This document shows, one piece after another, positions 32,590-44,050 of a DNA stretch of 64,000 bases (position 1 is its first letter; the number at the start of each line of letters is the position of its first letter). A model generated the notes under the pieces. That model was not told where the DNA came from, did no database searches, and saw nothing but the letters and a program-made list of their open reading frames with translations. Position numbers and translations under genes: made by a program. Source of the stretch: Diploptera punctata (lineage: Eukaryota; Arthropoda; Insecta; Blattodea; Blaberidae); assembly GCA_030220185.1 (NCBI GenBank), contig JASPKZ010003845.1, forward strand, positions 2,613,501-2,677,500. Reading direction: 5' to 3'.

Positions 32590-34838
32590 CACTGGGGAAC
32601 AAAAAAAATATTTTTTTCTTGGTGCCTGAAATTTTTCACCTGATTCTGGGTATTTCGGCACTGCTGATTCCAAAAATGTCATCCATTTTGTTGCAGCAGC
32701 TCTAGTTTGCAAGATATTGATGATACTGCTCTTATGTACCACCATTGTAAATCGATTGTTTGCATAATACTAATTGATTTAATCCAAGTTATATTCATGT
32801 TGTTGTTGCCGTTTGCATATGTAATTTTACTAATTTGACAATTGTTTATCCTTTTTCTAGACTGACATGGCTTCAACACGAAGAAAATGTGTGAATAATC
32901 CTGATGTGTTTTGTTTCATCTGTGGGGAGTACACATTCACTCAACAAAGAAAACCTATAACTGACTTTGTAAGAAGAGCTTATTTGGCCTATTTCAAAGT
33001 ACAACTGGGAGATCAAGATAAGCCTTGGGCACCTCACATTGTATGTAAAACGTGCACAGAGCATCTACGACAATGGACAAATGGGAAACGGAAATGCTTG
33101 AAATTTGGGGAACCAATGATCTGGCGAGAACAAATAACCATAGTGATGACTGCTATTTTTGTTCAGTCAATGTAAAGGGCATCAATAGCAAAACCGGAAT
33201 AGATGGGTATATCCCAATCTACGCTCCGCAAGACGCCCTGTTCCACATTCAGAGGAGATACCTGTTCCAATTTTTACCAGTCTTCCAGAGTCACCAGAAG
33301 AAGAGGATGATTCAACTGAAAGCTATTCTGAGGGAAATGACAGCGATTTCCCAGGACCTTCATCAGTTTCATCCGGTTTTAGTCAAGCGGAACTGAACGA
33401 CCTCATAAGGGATCTAAGTCTTCCAAAGAAGTCATCTGAGTTGTTAGCTTCCAGGCTGGCAGAGAAACAATGTCTGTTACCGGGAACAAAGGTCACAGTC
33501 TATCGCAAAGAGAAACAGACTTCCTGCCATTCTTCACAGTAGAAAATCAATTGTTTTTTTGTATGAATGTTGAAGGACTGTTAATGAAGCTGGGTGTAAG
33601 AAAATACACACCAAGTGAATGGCGGTTATTTATAGATAGCTCCAAACGCAGCCTAAAATGTGTTCTTTTGCATAATGGGAACATATACAGGTCAATCCCA
33701 ATTGGTCACTCAGTTTCTATGCGTGAAAATCAACATACAACAGCTACAGTGCTAGAGAAGATCTCTTACCGTGATCACCAATGGGTAATGTGTGTCGATC
33801 TCAAGATGGTGAATTTTCTTCTAGGACAACAAGGTGGGTACACCAAATACCCATGCTTTATATGTTTATGGGACTCTAGAGCCAAAGATCAACATTGGGT
33901 GAGAAGGCATTGGCCTCTTAGAGAAAGCATGACCGTTGGAGAAAAAAACATCGTTGCAGAACCTTTGGTTGACAGAAACAACATCATCTTGCCACCAACT
34001 GCATATTAAACTTGGTTTAATGAAACAGTTCATCAAGGCGTTGAATAGAGATGGAACATGTTTTGGCTACATATGTACAAAATTTCCTGCACTGAGTAAG
34101 GAAAAAATAAAAGCAGGTATATTGGATGGACCACAAATCCGCCAACTTATTAATGACCATCAATTTCAAGACTCAATGAATGATACTGAAGCAGCCGCAT
34201 GGTCTTCGTTCTGTATGGTAGTGAAGAATTCCTTGGAAACTATAAGTCTCCTAATAGTGATGAACTAGTGGAGAATATGCTCACTGCTTTTTGTGCACTA
34301 GGTTGTAACATGAGCATCAAATTACACTACCTACACAGTCATTTGGATCGATTTCCAGACAATCTTGGAGATGTAAGTGAGGAACAGGGTGAGCGTTTTC
34401 ACCAGGAATTAAGTACAATGGAAGAAAGGTATCGTGGACGGTGGGATATACATATGATGGCGGACTACTGTTGGAGCATCCACCGAGAATGTCCAAGATC
34501 ATTGCATCGGAGGAAATCACAGAAACGGGGATTCTGCGACCTGATGGAGGAAAATTAATGATTCTAACGAGACTAATGTGTAAATAAATTATGGTAGTTA
34601 TATAGATACAGTTGTTTCATGAAAAAGAAAGTATTTGTTCTTTTGTATTTAATTGTATGCGAGTAATATAGTTGTATATGTGGACCAGTATTTTTGAACT
34701 GGTATATAATTTGAATAAACTCTATCTCAAAAACTAGAGCTGATAGGACGAAACTGAAATCATCTTTGGAATCAGTGACCCAAATATACCCATAAATAGG
34801 TGAAAACATTAAGGCACCAAAATCACTGTTCCCCAGTG
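32590..34838 (+). mobile_element. CACTG-ended DNA transposon, copy 2 (2249 bp)
   Basis: Inverted relative to copy 1 (16293-18542) and close to identical by reading. The terminal CACTGGGGAAC / GTTCCCCAGTG is flanked by TTA at 32587-32589 and 34839-34841. The target differs from that of copy 1, so this is an independent transposition, not a segmental duplication. Confidence 0.88.
32867..34558 (+). pseudogene. Transposase-like gene of CACTG element, copy 2
   Basis: Same protein as in copy 1, from MASTRRKCVNN at 32867 to DLMEEN and a TAA at 34556. Landmarks in order: CFICGEYTF, CKTCTEHLRQWTNGKRK, an acidic PEEEDDSTE segment, FIDSSKRSLKCV, CVDLKMVNFLLGQQGGYTKY, CFICLWDSR, HIKLGLMKQFIKALNRDG, ERFHQELSTMEERY. 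Total length is about 560 codons. Lesions differ from copy 1: single-base losses near 33140, 33512 and 34228 and an extra base near 33996. Because none of the breaks are shared, both copies probably came from an intact source and decayed, or were mutated, after insertion. Confidence 0.8.
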
Positions 34839-34844
34839 TTATCT

Positions 34845-35119
34845 TATTTAAGATCCTACATACCTCGACTCCCAATTATTTATCATCTCGTTTCCAGTAT
34901 CTATCCTCCAACCATAACACAAGATCACAACATAGGCTCCTGCTTAATATACCGCAATATAGGACATCACATCACTCCATGTCATATTATTTTCACTTCT
35001 CGCAACTGGAATTCCCTACCACAAGAAATATGGGGCTGCCGGACATTGGCATCTCGACTTAATCATTACCCAGTGAAAGGCACATATGTTAATTGGTGTT
35101 TCTCGTATAATTTATCATA

Positions 35120-35159
<40 letters not shown>

Positions 35160-35370
35160 TATCGTAAGTATTATTATTGTTATTATCATATAAAATGTTG
35201 TTTGTGCATGAAATTTACATTACAACATTTAATATATTTTTAACACTTTATAATTAGTATAGTGTATATCTATATTTGTCAAATATTTATTTGTGTTTGT
35301 GCTGGTTGAGTGGAAGAGAAGGCTTTATGGCCTTAACGCTGCCAGAATAAATAAAACATTTATTTAATTA
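34845..35370 (+). pseudogene. CR1/Jockey-like LINE C-terminal end and trailer
   Basis: STPNYLSSRFQYLSSNHNTR followed, after a frameshift, by SRNWNSLPQEIWGCRTLA. This is the same 'WNSLPQ.I' end as at 5736-6400. A (TTA)n run at 35120-35160 precedes the trailer 'gctggttgagtggaagagaa' and 'atggccttaacgctgcc' with a (TAAA)-type tail. Its truncated 5' end lies right next to the CACTG element. Confidence 0.75.
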
Positions 35371-35439
35371 AATACGTAATGGATTTTCACCAAGTAAACA
35401 CCAACTCCATTGATTAAACAAATCATTATTATTATTATT

Positions 35440-35645
35440 ATTAGTTAGAGAGTCAGTCACTGCAAAATAATGCTCTGACCTGTTCAGAATATTAAAAAGG
35501 AGGTGCTCTCTTTATTTTGGTAATCGAAATTCGATAATTATGGAGGTGAAACGCCGACTGTGATTGGTTGTAAAACAAAATTCATTGAAACGTGATTGTT
35601 CATTTGGGGCATGAGTTAAATAGTCATCATAAAGCTTAATATAAA
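35440..35645 (-). repeat. Hairpin-ended repeat H, copy 4 (5' part only)
   Basis: In complement it matches the start of copy 1: 'gactatttaactcatgcccc', 'acgtttcaatgaatttt' and 'ctgaacaggtcagagc'. The end hairpin is absent. Confidence 0.6.
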
Positions 35646-36384
35646 TAAATTATTGATTTGACATTGCAGAAGCCTATTTTTAAGAGTCATAATGTAGTTT
35701 TTTATCTTAATGTTGTGTGGTCTCGAAGGAGGCCCTGACATTGAACTGATCCTTCATTCGAGAATTTTTTTATCTCTAATACCCTGATTTCCTATCGCAA
35801 ATTGCTTGTCTGCAACTCCTCTATAACGATAAATGTCTTCAGATGAATTCTGAAACATCTGGTATACATCCGCTTTAGGTTCAAACGACTTCTAGGAATT
35901 AACATAGCTCTTAAAAAGAAAATGCAGTAGTATAAGGGGCCATTCCACCCTCTGTGATCGTGAGGATCAATTACCTGACTGATCATGACGTCAGATGACA
36001 TGGGAAACACTTAACATGCCGTGATGAAAGTCAGACCGCTTCTGCATTAAGTTCTCGTACCATTTTCTACAAAAACTTGATTTTGTGACGAAAACTAAAC
36101 CACGTTTCCCCACGCGACTTCAGTCTGCGAAAATGTGTTCTAACAAAAATAATAATAAAAAGTATGAAAGGATTATGGGCTCAAGGATAAACACATGAAG
36201 ATTCTAAGTATTTTGCATAGCCCTATATAGGCTCATTTGAAATTAAAATAAACACATTATTTAGTCACATTAAATGTAGAAGACTTATGTAGAGTGGCAA
36301 CTATATATCTCATTGAGAAATAGGGCCTATATTAAGGAGATTACACAACTGAAGCCTAAATCAGGACACTGGTTTTCCAATTTT
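35646..36384. other. No gene recognised
   Basis: At 35706-35770 a short stretch ('tctcgaaggaggccctgaca') resembles the 3' end of SINE B. The rest is unassigned. Confidence 0.45.
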
Positions 36385-36520
36385 TTATTCTTCTTCTTCT
36401 TCTTCACGGTTTAGGCTTATTTACTAGCCTGTTCCGGCTCCAAATTGCTGCTCTTTCCATCTTTTCTTTGGTCTTCCCGAACTTCTTCTTCCTCGTAATG
36501 TTTTATGTTTCCATAATTAT
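36385..36520 (-). pseudogene. LINE 3' tail fragment
   Basis: Minus strand: GRRSSGRPKKRWKEQQFGAG then 'ggaacaggct' and a (GAA)n tail at 36388-36402. This is the same 3' end as the LINE finishing at 51010. Confidence 0.6.
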
Positions 36521-36839
36521 TGTAAAATAATTGAAAATCCACAGAAATTGTTATGAGACCATGGTCATGGTTCAGACATTTGTTTTTGTATTTAAGTTTA
36601 AGATTGTTTTTAATTAAGTATATTTTCAGTTTTTATGTTTGTTATGGAAACATTTAAAAATGGAAAACTGGGGTCGTGGTTTAAATTTCGGTTGTGCAAT
36701 TCACTCATTAACAGATGTTTCTCACGGACTTTCCAAAATATTTTTTTTACTAAAAATGATTTTTTATAGGTTCATCTTTATGAAATGTTTCATGTGTACG
36801 GAAATAAGCGTATCTAAATTGTGCTAAACGTCAAAATTT
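36521..36839. other. No feature recognised
   Basis: AT-rich; nothing assigned. Confidence 0.5.
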
Positions 36840-36935
36840 ATAAAATAAATACCTGATATACCAGTCGTCCTCAGCTAAAATGAATAGTTATGGACGACTG
36901 ATATCAGCTACTTATTTTAACATTTTACTACATAA
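36840..36935. repeat. Foldback repeat FB5 (internally deleted)
   Basis: The ends TAAATACCTGATATACCAGT and (complement) AAATAAGTAGCTGATATCAG with CGTCCTCAGC / GGACGACTG form a short inverted pair. The central unit found in other foldbacks is missing. Its right flank ('acattttactacataacctc') matches the flank of FB3 in complement. Confidence 0.65.
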
Positions 36936-37291
36936 CCTCAACCGGTGATTTAAAATGAATTTTAGAAGTATTGATGAATTGCGCTAGGTCAAGAAACTAC
37001 CTACGTTTCTACGAAGGGGCGTATATGAGATATACAAGTAGATAGGCAACTTTGTGAGAATGGAGGATAGAATTAGTTTGAAGATCTTTGTGGGTGAGAA
37101 AAAGAAAAGAAGAGATTAGGCCGGGCCTATGTTGAGATGGTTGGACTGAATAGGAATACCCATAGAATTTGGGAATAAGGAGATGGAGGAGGAGAACTAA
37201 ATGGACTGTCATTCTGAATGAGGCAGTCGCTGAACTATTACAGTTGTATTTCCAATAATAATATAAATAATTTGCGAATATTTCATTTATC
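36936..37291. other. No feature recognised
   Basis: Nothing beyond a short flank shared with FB3. Confidence 0.5.
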
Positions 37292-37645
37292 GTCGGCCGC
37301 GGTGGACCAGCGGTTATACTTCTTGCTCTTGGTCCCGAGGGTCGCGGGTTCAAACCCTACTGGGGTCGAAGGGTTTTTTAGGATGAAAAAATCCAAGGAG
37401 CAAGTCCTTCGTAGGGACTTTTAGCCGTAGGTCCCGAGTCTGAAGATTTTCAGGTTCATAAAAGATCCGTCTGAATTTAAAAACCTCTAAGCAAAATTTA
37501 CCGAATTTTCCAATCATAGTAATACCTTGGCTTCCTAGATGTCATAATGAGGTGGAACGCTGACTCCGAGCCACTCAATGGCATTTATCCGAAAACAAGT
37601 GTATCTAAATTAGTAAGGCTCAATTTCTCCCCTGTAGGGTGGCCT
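37292..37645 (+). mobile_element. SINE family A, copy 6
   Basis: Head GGCCGCGGTGGACCAGCGG, B-box GGTTCAAACCC, full body and the distal end 'tctcccctgtaggg'. It supplies the empty site for the transposon in copy 5. Confidence 0.85.
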
Positions 37646-37667
37646 AAGAACTTTCAGAAAGAAGATT

Positions 37668-37930
37668 TTATTTAACGACGCTCTTCTACAGCTTAGTTCA
37701 TTAACTTAGCAGTTTAAATACGGTCGCTAAAACAGGCAGGCATTTGTGCTCAGATACCTATTTTTTTCAGACTTGGGGTTTTTGTTTTGCCCCATACATA
37801 TATGACACGGGATCCATGTATTTACTTCCCTTACGATGGAAGCCATGTTCAGGATTTTTACGGCCCTAAGAATCCAACAACTCCGGCCGGTTTTGAAGTC
37901 GTGAACCTCGAACCATAGTCGGGCTTAGGA
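37668..37930 (-). mobile_element. SINE family D
   Basis: A minus-strand repeat ending 'gattttatttaacgacgctc' at its 3' side, with a tRNA-like B-box region near 37885-37915 (in complement of 'ccggttttgaagtcgtgaac'). Only one copy is in the window. Confidence 0.55.
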
Positions 37931-38494
37931 TGCGATCCAACAAGCGATTTTTTAAATGCGGCGTGTTCTATAATAAGGTTAATACATAATAAAATAGTTG
38001 GGTTACGCGAGTTAATCGAGATATTTTAACTGTAATTGTACCAATTCATTAGCTATGAAATAAAAGGCACGCCCCACAAGTTTACATCTGTTATGAAATG
38101 ATAGCACGATGCGTTTCTTTATTTAAGAATATATTTATGTTATAAAGAAAGTAAAAAAATAAGCAAGTAGCGTGTTGAGGCTTGAGGCATACCTGAACAC
38201 TTTTATAACATAGCACGCATCTTTCCGATGGGAAAAATATTACAAATACCATTATAATGCGGGAGAATTAAATTCATCATTTTATGGCTGTTCTCTTTTT
38301 AATGAAGAGGTAAATACATAGAGACATGCTATCCATAATTTAGAGGCTTTTCAAATTTGATGTAAATCTTAAAATTTTCCTGGCGTTAATTAATATTCAT
38401 TTGTAAGGATTAAAAATGAGATTTTTATGGATTATTTAACATTTGAAAAATAATAAGAAAAAAAACGAACATTTACAAACATTTCAATATGGAG
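37931..38494. other. No feature recognised
   Basis: AT-rich; nothing assigned. Confidence 0.5.
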
Positions 38495-38770
38495 TTATTT
38501 CTGACATTGCTTTGTTTTATAGCCTACAAGGAGTATCCATGCCCCTCTTTCATTCCCATTATTACCACGTCTTGCCCATCGCTGTCTATGACACTTAACT
38601 GTTATTATATCTGGTTTCCTATAAAGATCGTGTAGCATACCGTTAAGTAATATTCTCCATTCACCTGTCTGCTCATCCGTCATTGTTCCAAAAAAATCCT
38701 AAGAACTTTATTCTCAAATACTTGTAATATTTTCTCCTCCCCTAAGACGAAAGTTCATGCAGGCATAACT
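38495..38770 (-). pseudogene. LINE-A 3' fragment
   Basis: Minus strand: MTDEQTGEWRILLNGMLHDL, YRKPDIITVK then RWARRGNNGNERGAWILLVG. It stops before the GRPRMRW segment, so the 3' end is lost as well. Confidence 0.75.
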
Positions 38771-38973
38771 TAATTGTTTAATTTCCAGTGTAATAATTGT
38801 AATGCCATCTGTTGTTTTGGCTACTGTATGTCATTACTATACACTAATGTATTGATTATGAACTATCAGCACGTGAGGTTTGCTGCCCGTGAGATCCATT
38901 TGTAAATACCTCTGTACTGTATATATTTTACTGTAATAGACTATTATTACTACTGTTACTACTACCATTACCT

Positions 38974-39300
38974 GCTTGTCTAGTGGTTATGTTCCTTGCC
39001 TCTACCCTGAGGGTCGTGGGTTCAACTCCTGCCGGAGTTGATGGATTTTAGGATTGAAAAATTCCATGGGCCAGTTCCTCCTGGAAGGACTTTAAGTCGT
39101 GCGTCCCAGGTCAGAAGATTTTCGGGCGTGTAAAATAACCTCAAGCCTAAAACTGCCTCTGAGCAAAATTTAATCGCCATTTCCATCCAAACAATACCTT
39201 AGTTACCTACTAGGTTTTTCATTGAGGCGATCTTCTTACCACATATCACTCACTGGCAGCTGTAGGAAAATAATGGTAACTAAATTAACTTGGTCAACTT
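38974..39300 (+). mobile_element. SINE family A, copy 7
   Basis: The head 'tgcttgtctagtggttatg' has B-box-like GGTTCAACTCC. The body and distal part end at an A-run (39301-39315). Confidence 0.8.
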
Positions 39301-39469
39301 TAAAAAAAAAAAAAAAACTAGAATATGCTAACAATGAACTGACCCGAATATGCAATGTTAAGGCATTAGGATTAAGTAAAAACTTGGAATATATTTTTAA
39401 AATTATAATAACATTAAAACGTTCCCCTAATATTGCCAGAAACTTCTAAAAAAACACGTTAAACTGAAA

Positions 39470-39900
39470 ATTTATAACTGTTCTATTATATGAATGCGAA
39501 ACGTGGACTCTTACTTTAAGAGAGGAGAAAAGATTACGAATATTGAGAATGAAGTTCCTAGGAACATTTTTGGGCCAAAGAGACATGAACAGACAGGCTG
39601 CATAATCTTGATAGGAAAACCAGATATAATAAGAACAGTTAATTCTCGTAGATTATGATGGGCAGGACATATGGCAAAAATGGGGAATGGAAGAAGGGCA
39701 TGGGAAGTTGAGGAAAACCAGAGGGAAATTCCCATATATAGACCAAGAAAAAGGTGGGAGAATATCATCAACCATGATTCGAGGGAAATAGATTATACAG
39801 AGGATGATTGGAAAGCATTAGTTCAATATAGGGATGTATGGAGAACTTGTGTTCGCGCTGCCATGAATCTAGGAATTCGATAGTGTCAAATGAGTTATAG
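39470..39900 (+). pseudogene. LINE-A 3' fragment
   Basis: 'atgaatgcgaaacgtggactc', 'gaggagaaaagattacgaat', MAKMGNGRRAWEVEENQREI, RPRKRWENIINHDSREIDYT, RAAMNLGIR and a TAG stop, then the trailer. A small piece (39960-40120) resembles the same 3' end once more. Confidence 0.75.
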
Positions 39901-40124
39901 CAGGCCGTGAAGCACGAGTGTTTTTTAAAAATATTAAAAAGAAACCTTGTGAAAAAGACCATTAGGATGGCATATGCGTAAGTTAGAGGATCATTTTGAG
40001 ATAGATATTAGAGAAGTGGATATCAGTTATATAAAATGGATCCAATAGGTTAGGGAGCAATGGAAGACCTTAGTGAGTGCGGCATTGATCCTGCGGGTTC
40101 CATAAGTTCTAGTTATTTATGACG

Positions 40125-40619
40125 TATTTACGCCGTGCGTGGACTGCAACTGCTTAAGCAGGCGCGCTTTGCATACAGTCTATATAACTATCTGTAGGCG
40201 TAAACAACTGTCAACTGATTTTTCTCACTGTGTTTAAATACATCTTAATGTACTGGAAATTTAAGTTTTATTAAGCACTTTGTTTCTACAGAGACGTGAC
40301 GCTTTTTTTAACAATCAACGTTGTAATAATTTTTTTTTGTAGAGATACATTCGTATGTATTATATGAATATGTATGTGTAATTCATTTTACGAAATATAG
40401 CGTTAACTATAATTGAGGCGAGGATTTTTAAACACTATAGGAATAAGATTTCAACATAGTATAACGAATAGTAAGACTCCCTTATGTAATCAGTTGAAAA
40501 TAATGTAATTATTAATATCGAAGTTTTATAAAGTATTTATTTTAATCAACACTCGTGACAGCTGTTTCAATACACTGTAGGGAAGCAGGAATTCGTATGT
40601 AAAGAATTATAATTATTAC
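40125..40619. other. No feature recognised
   Basis: Nothing assigned. Confidence 0.5.
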
Positions 40620-41430
40620 TAATATAATATTCGCCGGTGTGCAAAGAAATGGGAAGCTACCACTCCTATAAATCCCTAGAAAAGATGCAAGCATAGCATG
40701 AAAATGCTATGGTTGCAGTGAAAGACCTGCCCTTGATCAGAACACTATAGAATATATATTTCTTGGTCATGATAGTTTACAACATTTAATACATCATTTT
40801 TTATTTAAAATTTAAAAGATGTGATTCATTTGAAACCAATTGGGAATTCAATAACTTTTTGCTATTCTTTAATTTATTCATTTCTAAATTTCTAAAAGTT
40901 CTTTTGTTACAAACATGTACAACTTTAAAATTTGAATTAAAACAATGATCATATTTAAGTAAGTGGTTAGCTTATTTTGAAGTATCTAGATTTCTATTAT
41001 ATGCTGTAATATTCATATTGAAGTAAGTGGTTGGCGTATTTTGAAGTATCTAGATATCTGTTATATGCTCTGATAGAAATCTAGATACATCAAAATACGC
41101 TAACCACTTACTTCAATATGATCATTGTTTTAATTCAAATTTCAAAGTTTTACATGTTTTTAACAAAAGAAAAATTTAAAAAGAGCAAAAAGTTATTGAA
41201 TTCCCAATTCGCTTTAAATGAATCGCATCTTTTAAAATTTGAAATAAAAAATGATGTATTAAATGTTGTAAACTACCATGACCAAGAAATATATATTCTA
41301 TAGTGTTCTGATCAAGGGCAGGTCTTTCACTGCAACCATAGCATTTTCATGCTATGCTTGCATCTTTTGTAGGGATTTATAGGAGTGGTAGCTTCCCGTT
41401 TCTTTCCACACCGGTGAATATTATAATAGT
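40620..41430. repeat. ~800-bp palindrome containing SINE B ends
   Basis: Left arm 40620-about 41000 and right arm about 41055-41430 are inverted copies. Each carries a SINE B 3' end (CCGGTGTG...CATGAAAATGCTATGGTTGC), then 'aacactatagaatatatatt', 'catgatagtttacaacattt', 'caattgggaattcaataac' and 'agtggttagc'. The centre holds a direct duplication of 'aagtaagtggttRgcKtattttgaagtatctagat' (about 40960 and 41020, read in pieces). The 61-residue frame in the right arm is a by-product. Confidence 0.88.
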
Positions 41431-41605
41431 AATAATAATAATGATGATGGGCAGATGATGCTTGGGGGCGCTTGGGCCTTAAAGCTTCCTTACATTTGTC
41501 TTACAGGTGAGGAAAAAACAGCGGAAAAAATCTCACCCAGGAAGCTTTTCCCGACCGGGGATCGAACCCGGGCCCGCTGCGTGACCACAGCGGTAGACTA
41601 TATAC
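41300..41605 (-). mobile_element. SINE family B, copy 6
   Basis: A minus-strand SINE B that starts inside the palindrome's right arm and continues outside it to the head (GGTTCGATCCCCGG in complement, about 41555). Most of the internal region and head exist only on this side. Confidence 0.8.
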
Positions 41606-41639
41606 ATTATATATATATTTATTTATTGTGTATGCGTCA

Positions 41640-42250
41640 GTTAACGCTCTAGCGGCAGTAATTTTTGTTTCATCAAAACCAAAGTAGGCAAAATCAAATT
41701 ATTAGTTGTGATAGTTCACCTGAAACGAATTTTTAAAAATCGCTTTAGCAGCGCAATTTACGTTGTTTCGCAACGAAACTCAATAAGTTGGGTATTATCC
41801 AGAAGTCAGAGAAATCCGACCATTAGAAGTGCGGGTTTGCTTGAAAGCCGAAATTAAAAATTCGCTCCAGCAACCACCATCTTTGATTCGTCATAAGGTA
41901 TACCATATAATTTAATTAAACCTAAATTGGCAATATATCCCATTAGATATATATTAGTTTAATGTATTTAATATTTTAGTATTAGAAAAAATAATCAGTA
42001 GAGCTTATTTAAATTTGTATCAAATTAGCCTATACAACAATATTTAAAGGTAAGATATTAAGTTATAAGTTTGTTTTCTCTGCAGTCCGACACGTTTAAA
42101 TAAGTTAGCATAATGCTTTGAGTTTCTCCAATTTATGGAATTAACTAGCGAAATCATATCATTACTTTGATTTTTCTGAGGAATTCACTTACTTAACGCA
42201 ATTCCTCTGCGTGACGGACTTTAGTTGTGTATATATTATGTGTTTTCTGA
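41640..42250 (+). repeat. Unnamed long repeat K, copy 2
   Basis: 'gttaacgctctagcggcag', 'cgctttagcagcgcaat', 'ttgttttctctgcagtccga', 'gcgtgacggact'. It directly precedes repeat H copy 5. Confidence 0.5.
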
Positions 42251-42284
42251 ATAAGTTCGCTGATTTAATTTCAATGTCACTATG

Positions 42285-42885
42285 AAATGGGATTACAATG
42301 ACTATTTAACTCATGCCACAAATGCTAGTCAATGACCAATCACGTTTCAATGAATGTTGTTTTACAACCAATGACAGCCGTGTTTCACCTCGCTCTTTAT
42401 CGATTTCTCTTTATCAGCTCCTGCTTTTGTGATAAAGAAAGCTTTTTAATGTTCTGAACAGGTCAAAGCATTATTTTTCTCCAAAAAATACATTGAATAT
42501 AGCAAATTATGAAAAGATTCCTTGATTTTATTGAGTTGTTTAGTAAAACAAATAAACGAATAACCCGTAATGTTGATTATGATATATAGTTTTGATGTGT
42601 TCATTATTTCTCCATTTGGGTGCACTCGTATAATATTGCGATCTTATTTGGCAATAAATAATATGATCAAGCAGCAGTGAATGAACATAACCTCACATTT
42701 CTGATTTGTTTTCAAACATCACCGTTTACATTAAATATATAAATATTTTAAAATAACTATAGTTAAATAATGATTTGTGAGTAAACAGCTTAATTTCATT
42801 CGTTAAATAGTCCTGACAAATGCCACTCTTGATTTCCAAATTCTCTAGATAAATTAGAAATCACTCGTGGCATTACTTATGAAAA
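42285..42885 (+). repeat. Hairpin-ended repeat H, copy 5
   Basis: A full copy from 'gactatttaactcatgcc' to the hairpin at 42822-42880. Confidence 0.7.
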
Positions 42886-43724
42886 GGATCCCGGTAAATA
42901 AAGTTACAATCTAGCGTCTGCCTTTCCAACTGAGGAAAACCAGGGTAAATCGGGATCAGGTTATTCTGCAATGGGGATTGTATATAGAGGTTGGAGATTA
43001 GACGGAAAGCTAACGACTCTGCTTCTTAAAACAACTTACGTTACGAATATTTAGATGTCGCTTTACCTTTTAATAGACATCGAAATATTAGAAAGAAGAA
43101 GAATAAGAATATGGTACTAAGGTTTTTTAACTTGGAATGTCAACATTATTTTAAAACCAGAACCTGAGGAGGGTCAATCAAGAAAAAAATGGAATATCTA
43201 TGAGTCCACAATGCCGTATCTTCAATAAAACACAACATTAACAAAATAACTTTGGAACTTCGGTCGGTCTTCTCATTGGTGTGATATGTTCCAAATAACT
43301 TTTTTTTTTTAATGGCGATGAACATGTGAAAGATGCAGGGTAAGGCCTATGTCGAAATGAAGTTTGACATTATATGTTATAATTTACTAACTCAGATTTT
43401 TTTAAAAAGAATATCTTTATAAAGATGTTACCGGATGATTTATATCTAAATTTATTTTTATATATATGGATCTTACAGTTTTAATTAATTGTCTGGTATA
43501 GTTTTCGAAGAACCGAACATGGCGGTTTTTAGACTCAATTTCTAATGTCGGATATCAGGCAGACCCCCCATATCTAATAGCCGGATTTCACGAATTGTTG
43601 GATAATTCCTGTTTCGATTTATTTTAGTAGCATATACTGAGTTTCGCTGTGAAAAATCGAACATTTCGATCGCTAAAGCAATTTTTAAATGTTCGTTTCC
43701 GGTGAACTCCTATATCTAATGATT
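42886..43724. other. No feature recognised
   Basis: AT-rich, no frame or repeat match. Confidence 0.5.
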
Positions 43725-44050
43725 TTAGAGCTCAATAGATAGCGGTTAAACACTTGCCTTACCTGAAAACTCATATATTCAAATTTTCAAGTCAATCTAC
43801 CGACTACTTTTTGAGTTTTGCAAGCATAAACATACGCAGGCTGATTATATAGCATTTATCGTAATCGACCTTCTGGCGGTACTACAGCACTATGGTCGAC
43901 TCAGCCTCTATCGGTAATGAGTACCAGACGTTTGTTCTGGGGGTAAATATGGCTGTCACCCTGTACCAATTTTCTAGAAAAGTGGAGGCTTCAAGTCCCT
44001 GTCTCAAGGTCCTCCTAAGGCCTGTTGTGGGCTCACTTTACCTATTTTTT
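43725..44050 (+). mobile_element. SINE-like repeat J, copy 1
   Basis: 'agctcaatagatagcggtta' gives an A-box-like start. The distal part 'cggtactacagcac', 'gggggtaaatatggctgtca', 'tcaaggtcctcctaag' is shared with the repeat near 50140-50400. Confidence 0.5.

Noticed and set aside
40620..41430. CRISPR-like or phage-type inverted array
   Set aside because: Single large palindrome in eukaryotic DNA with SINE ends; no repeat-spacer structure.
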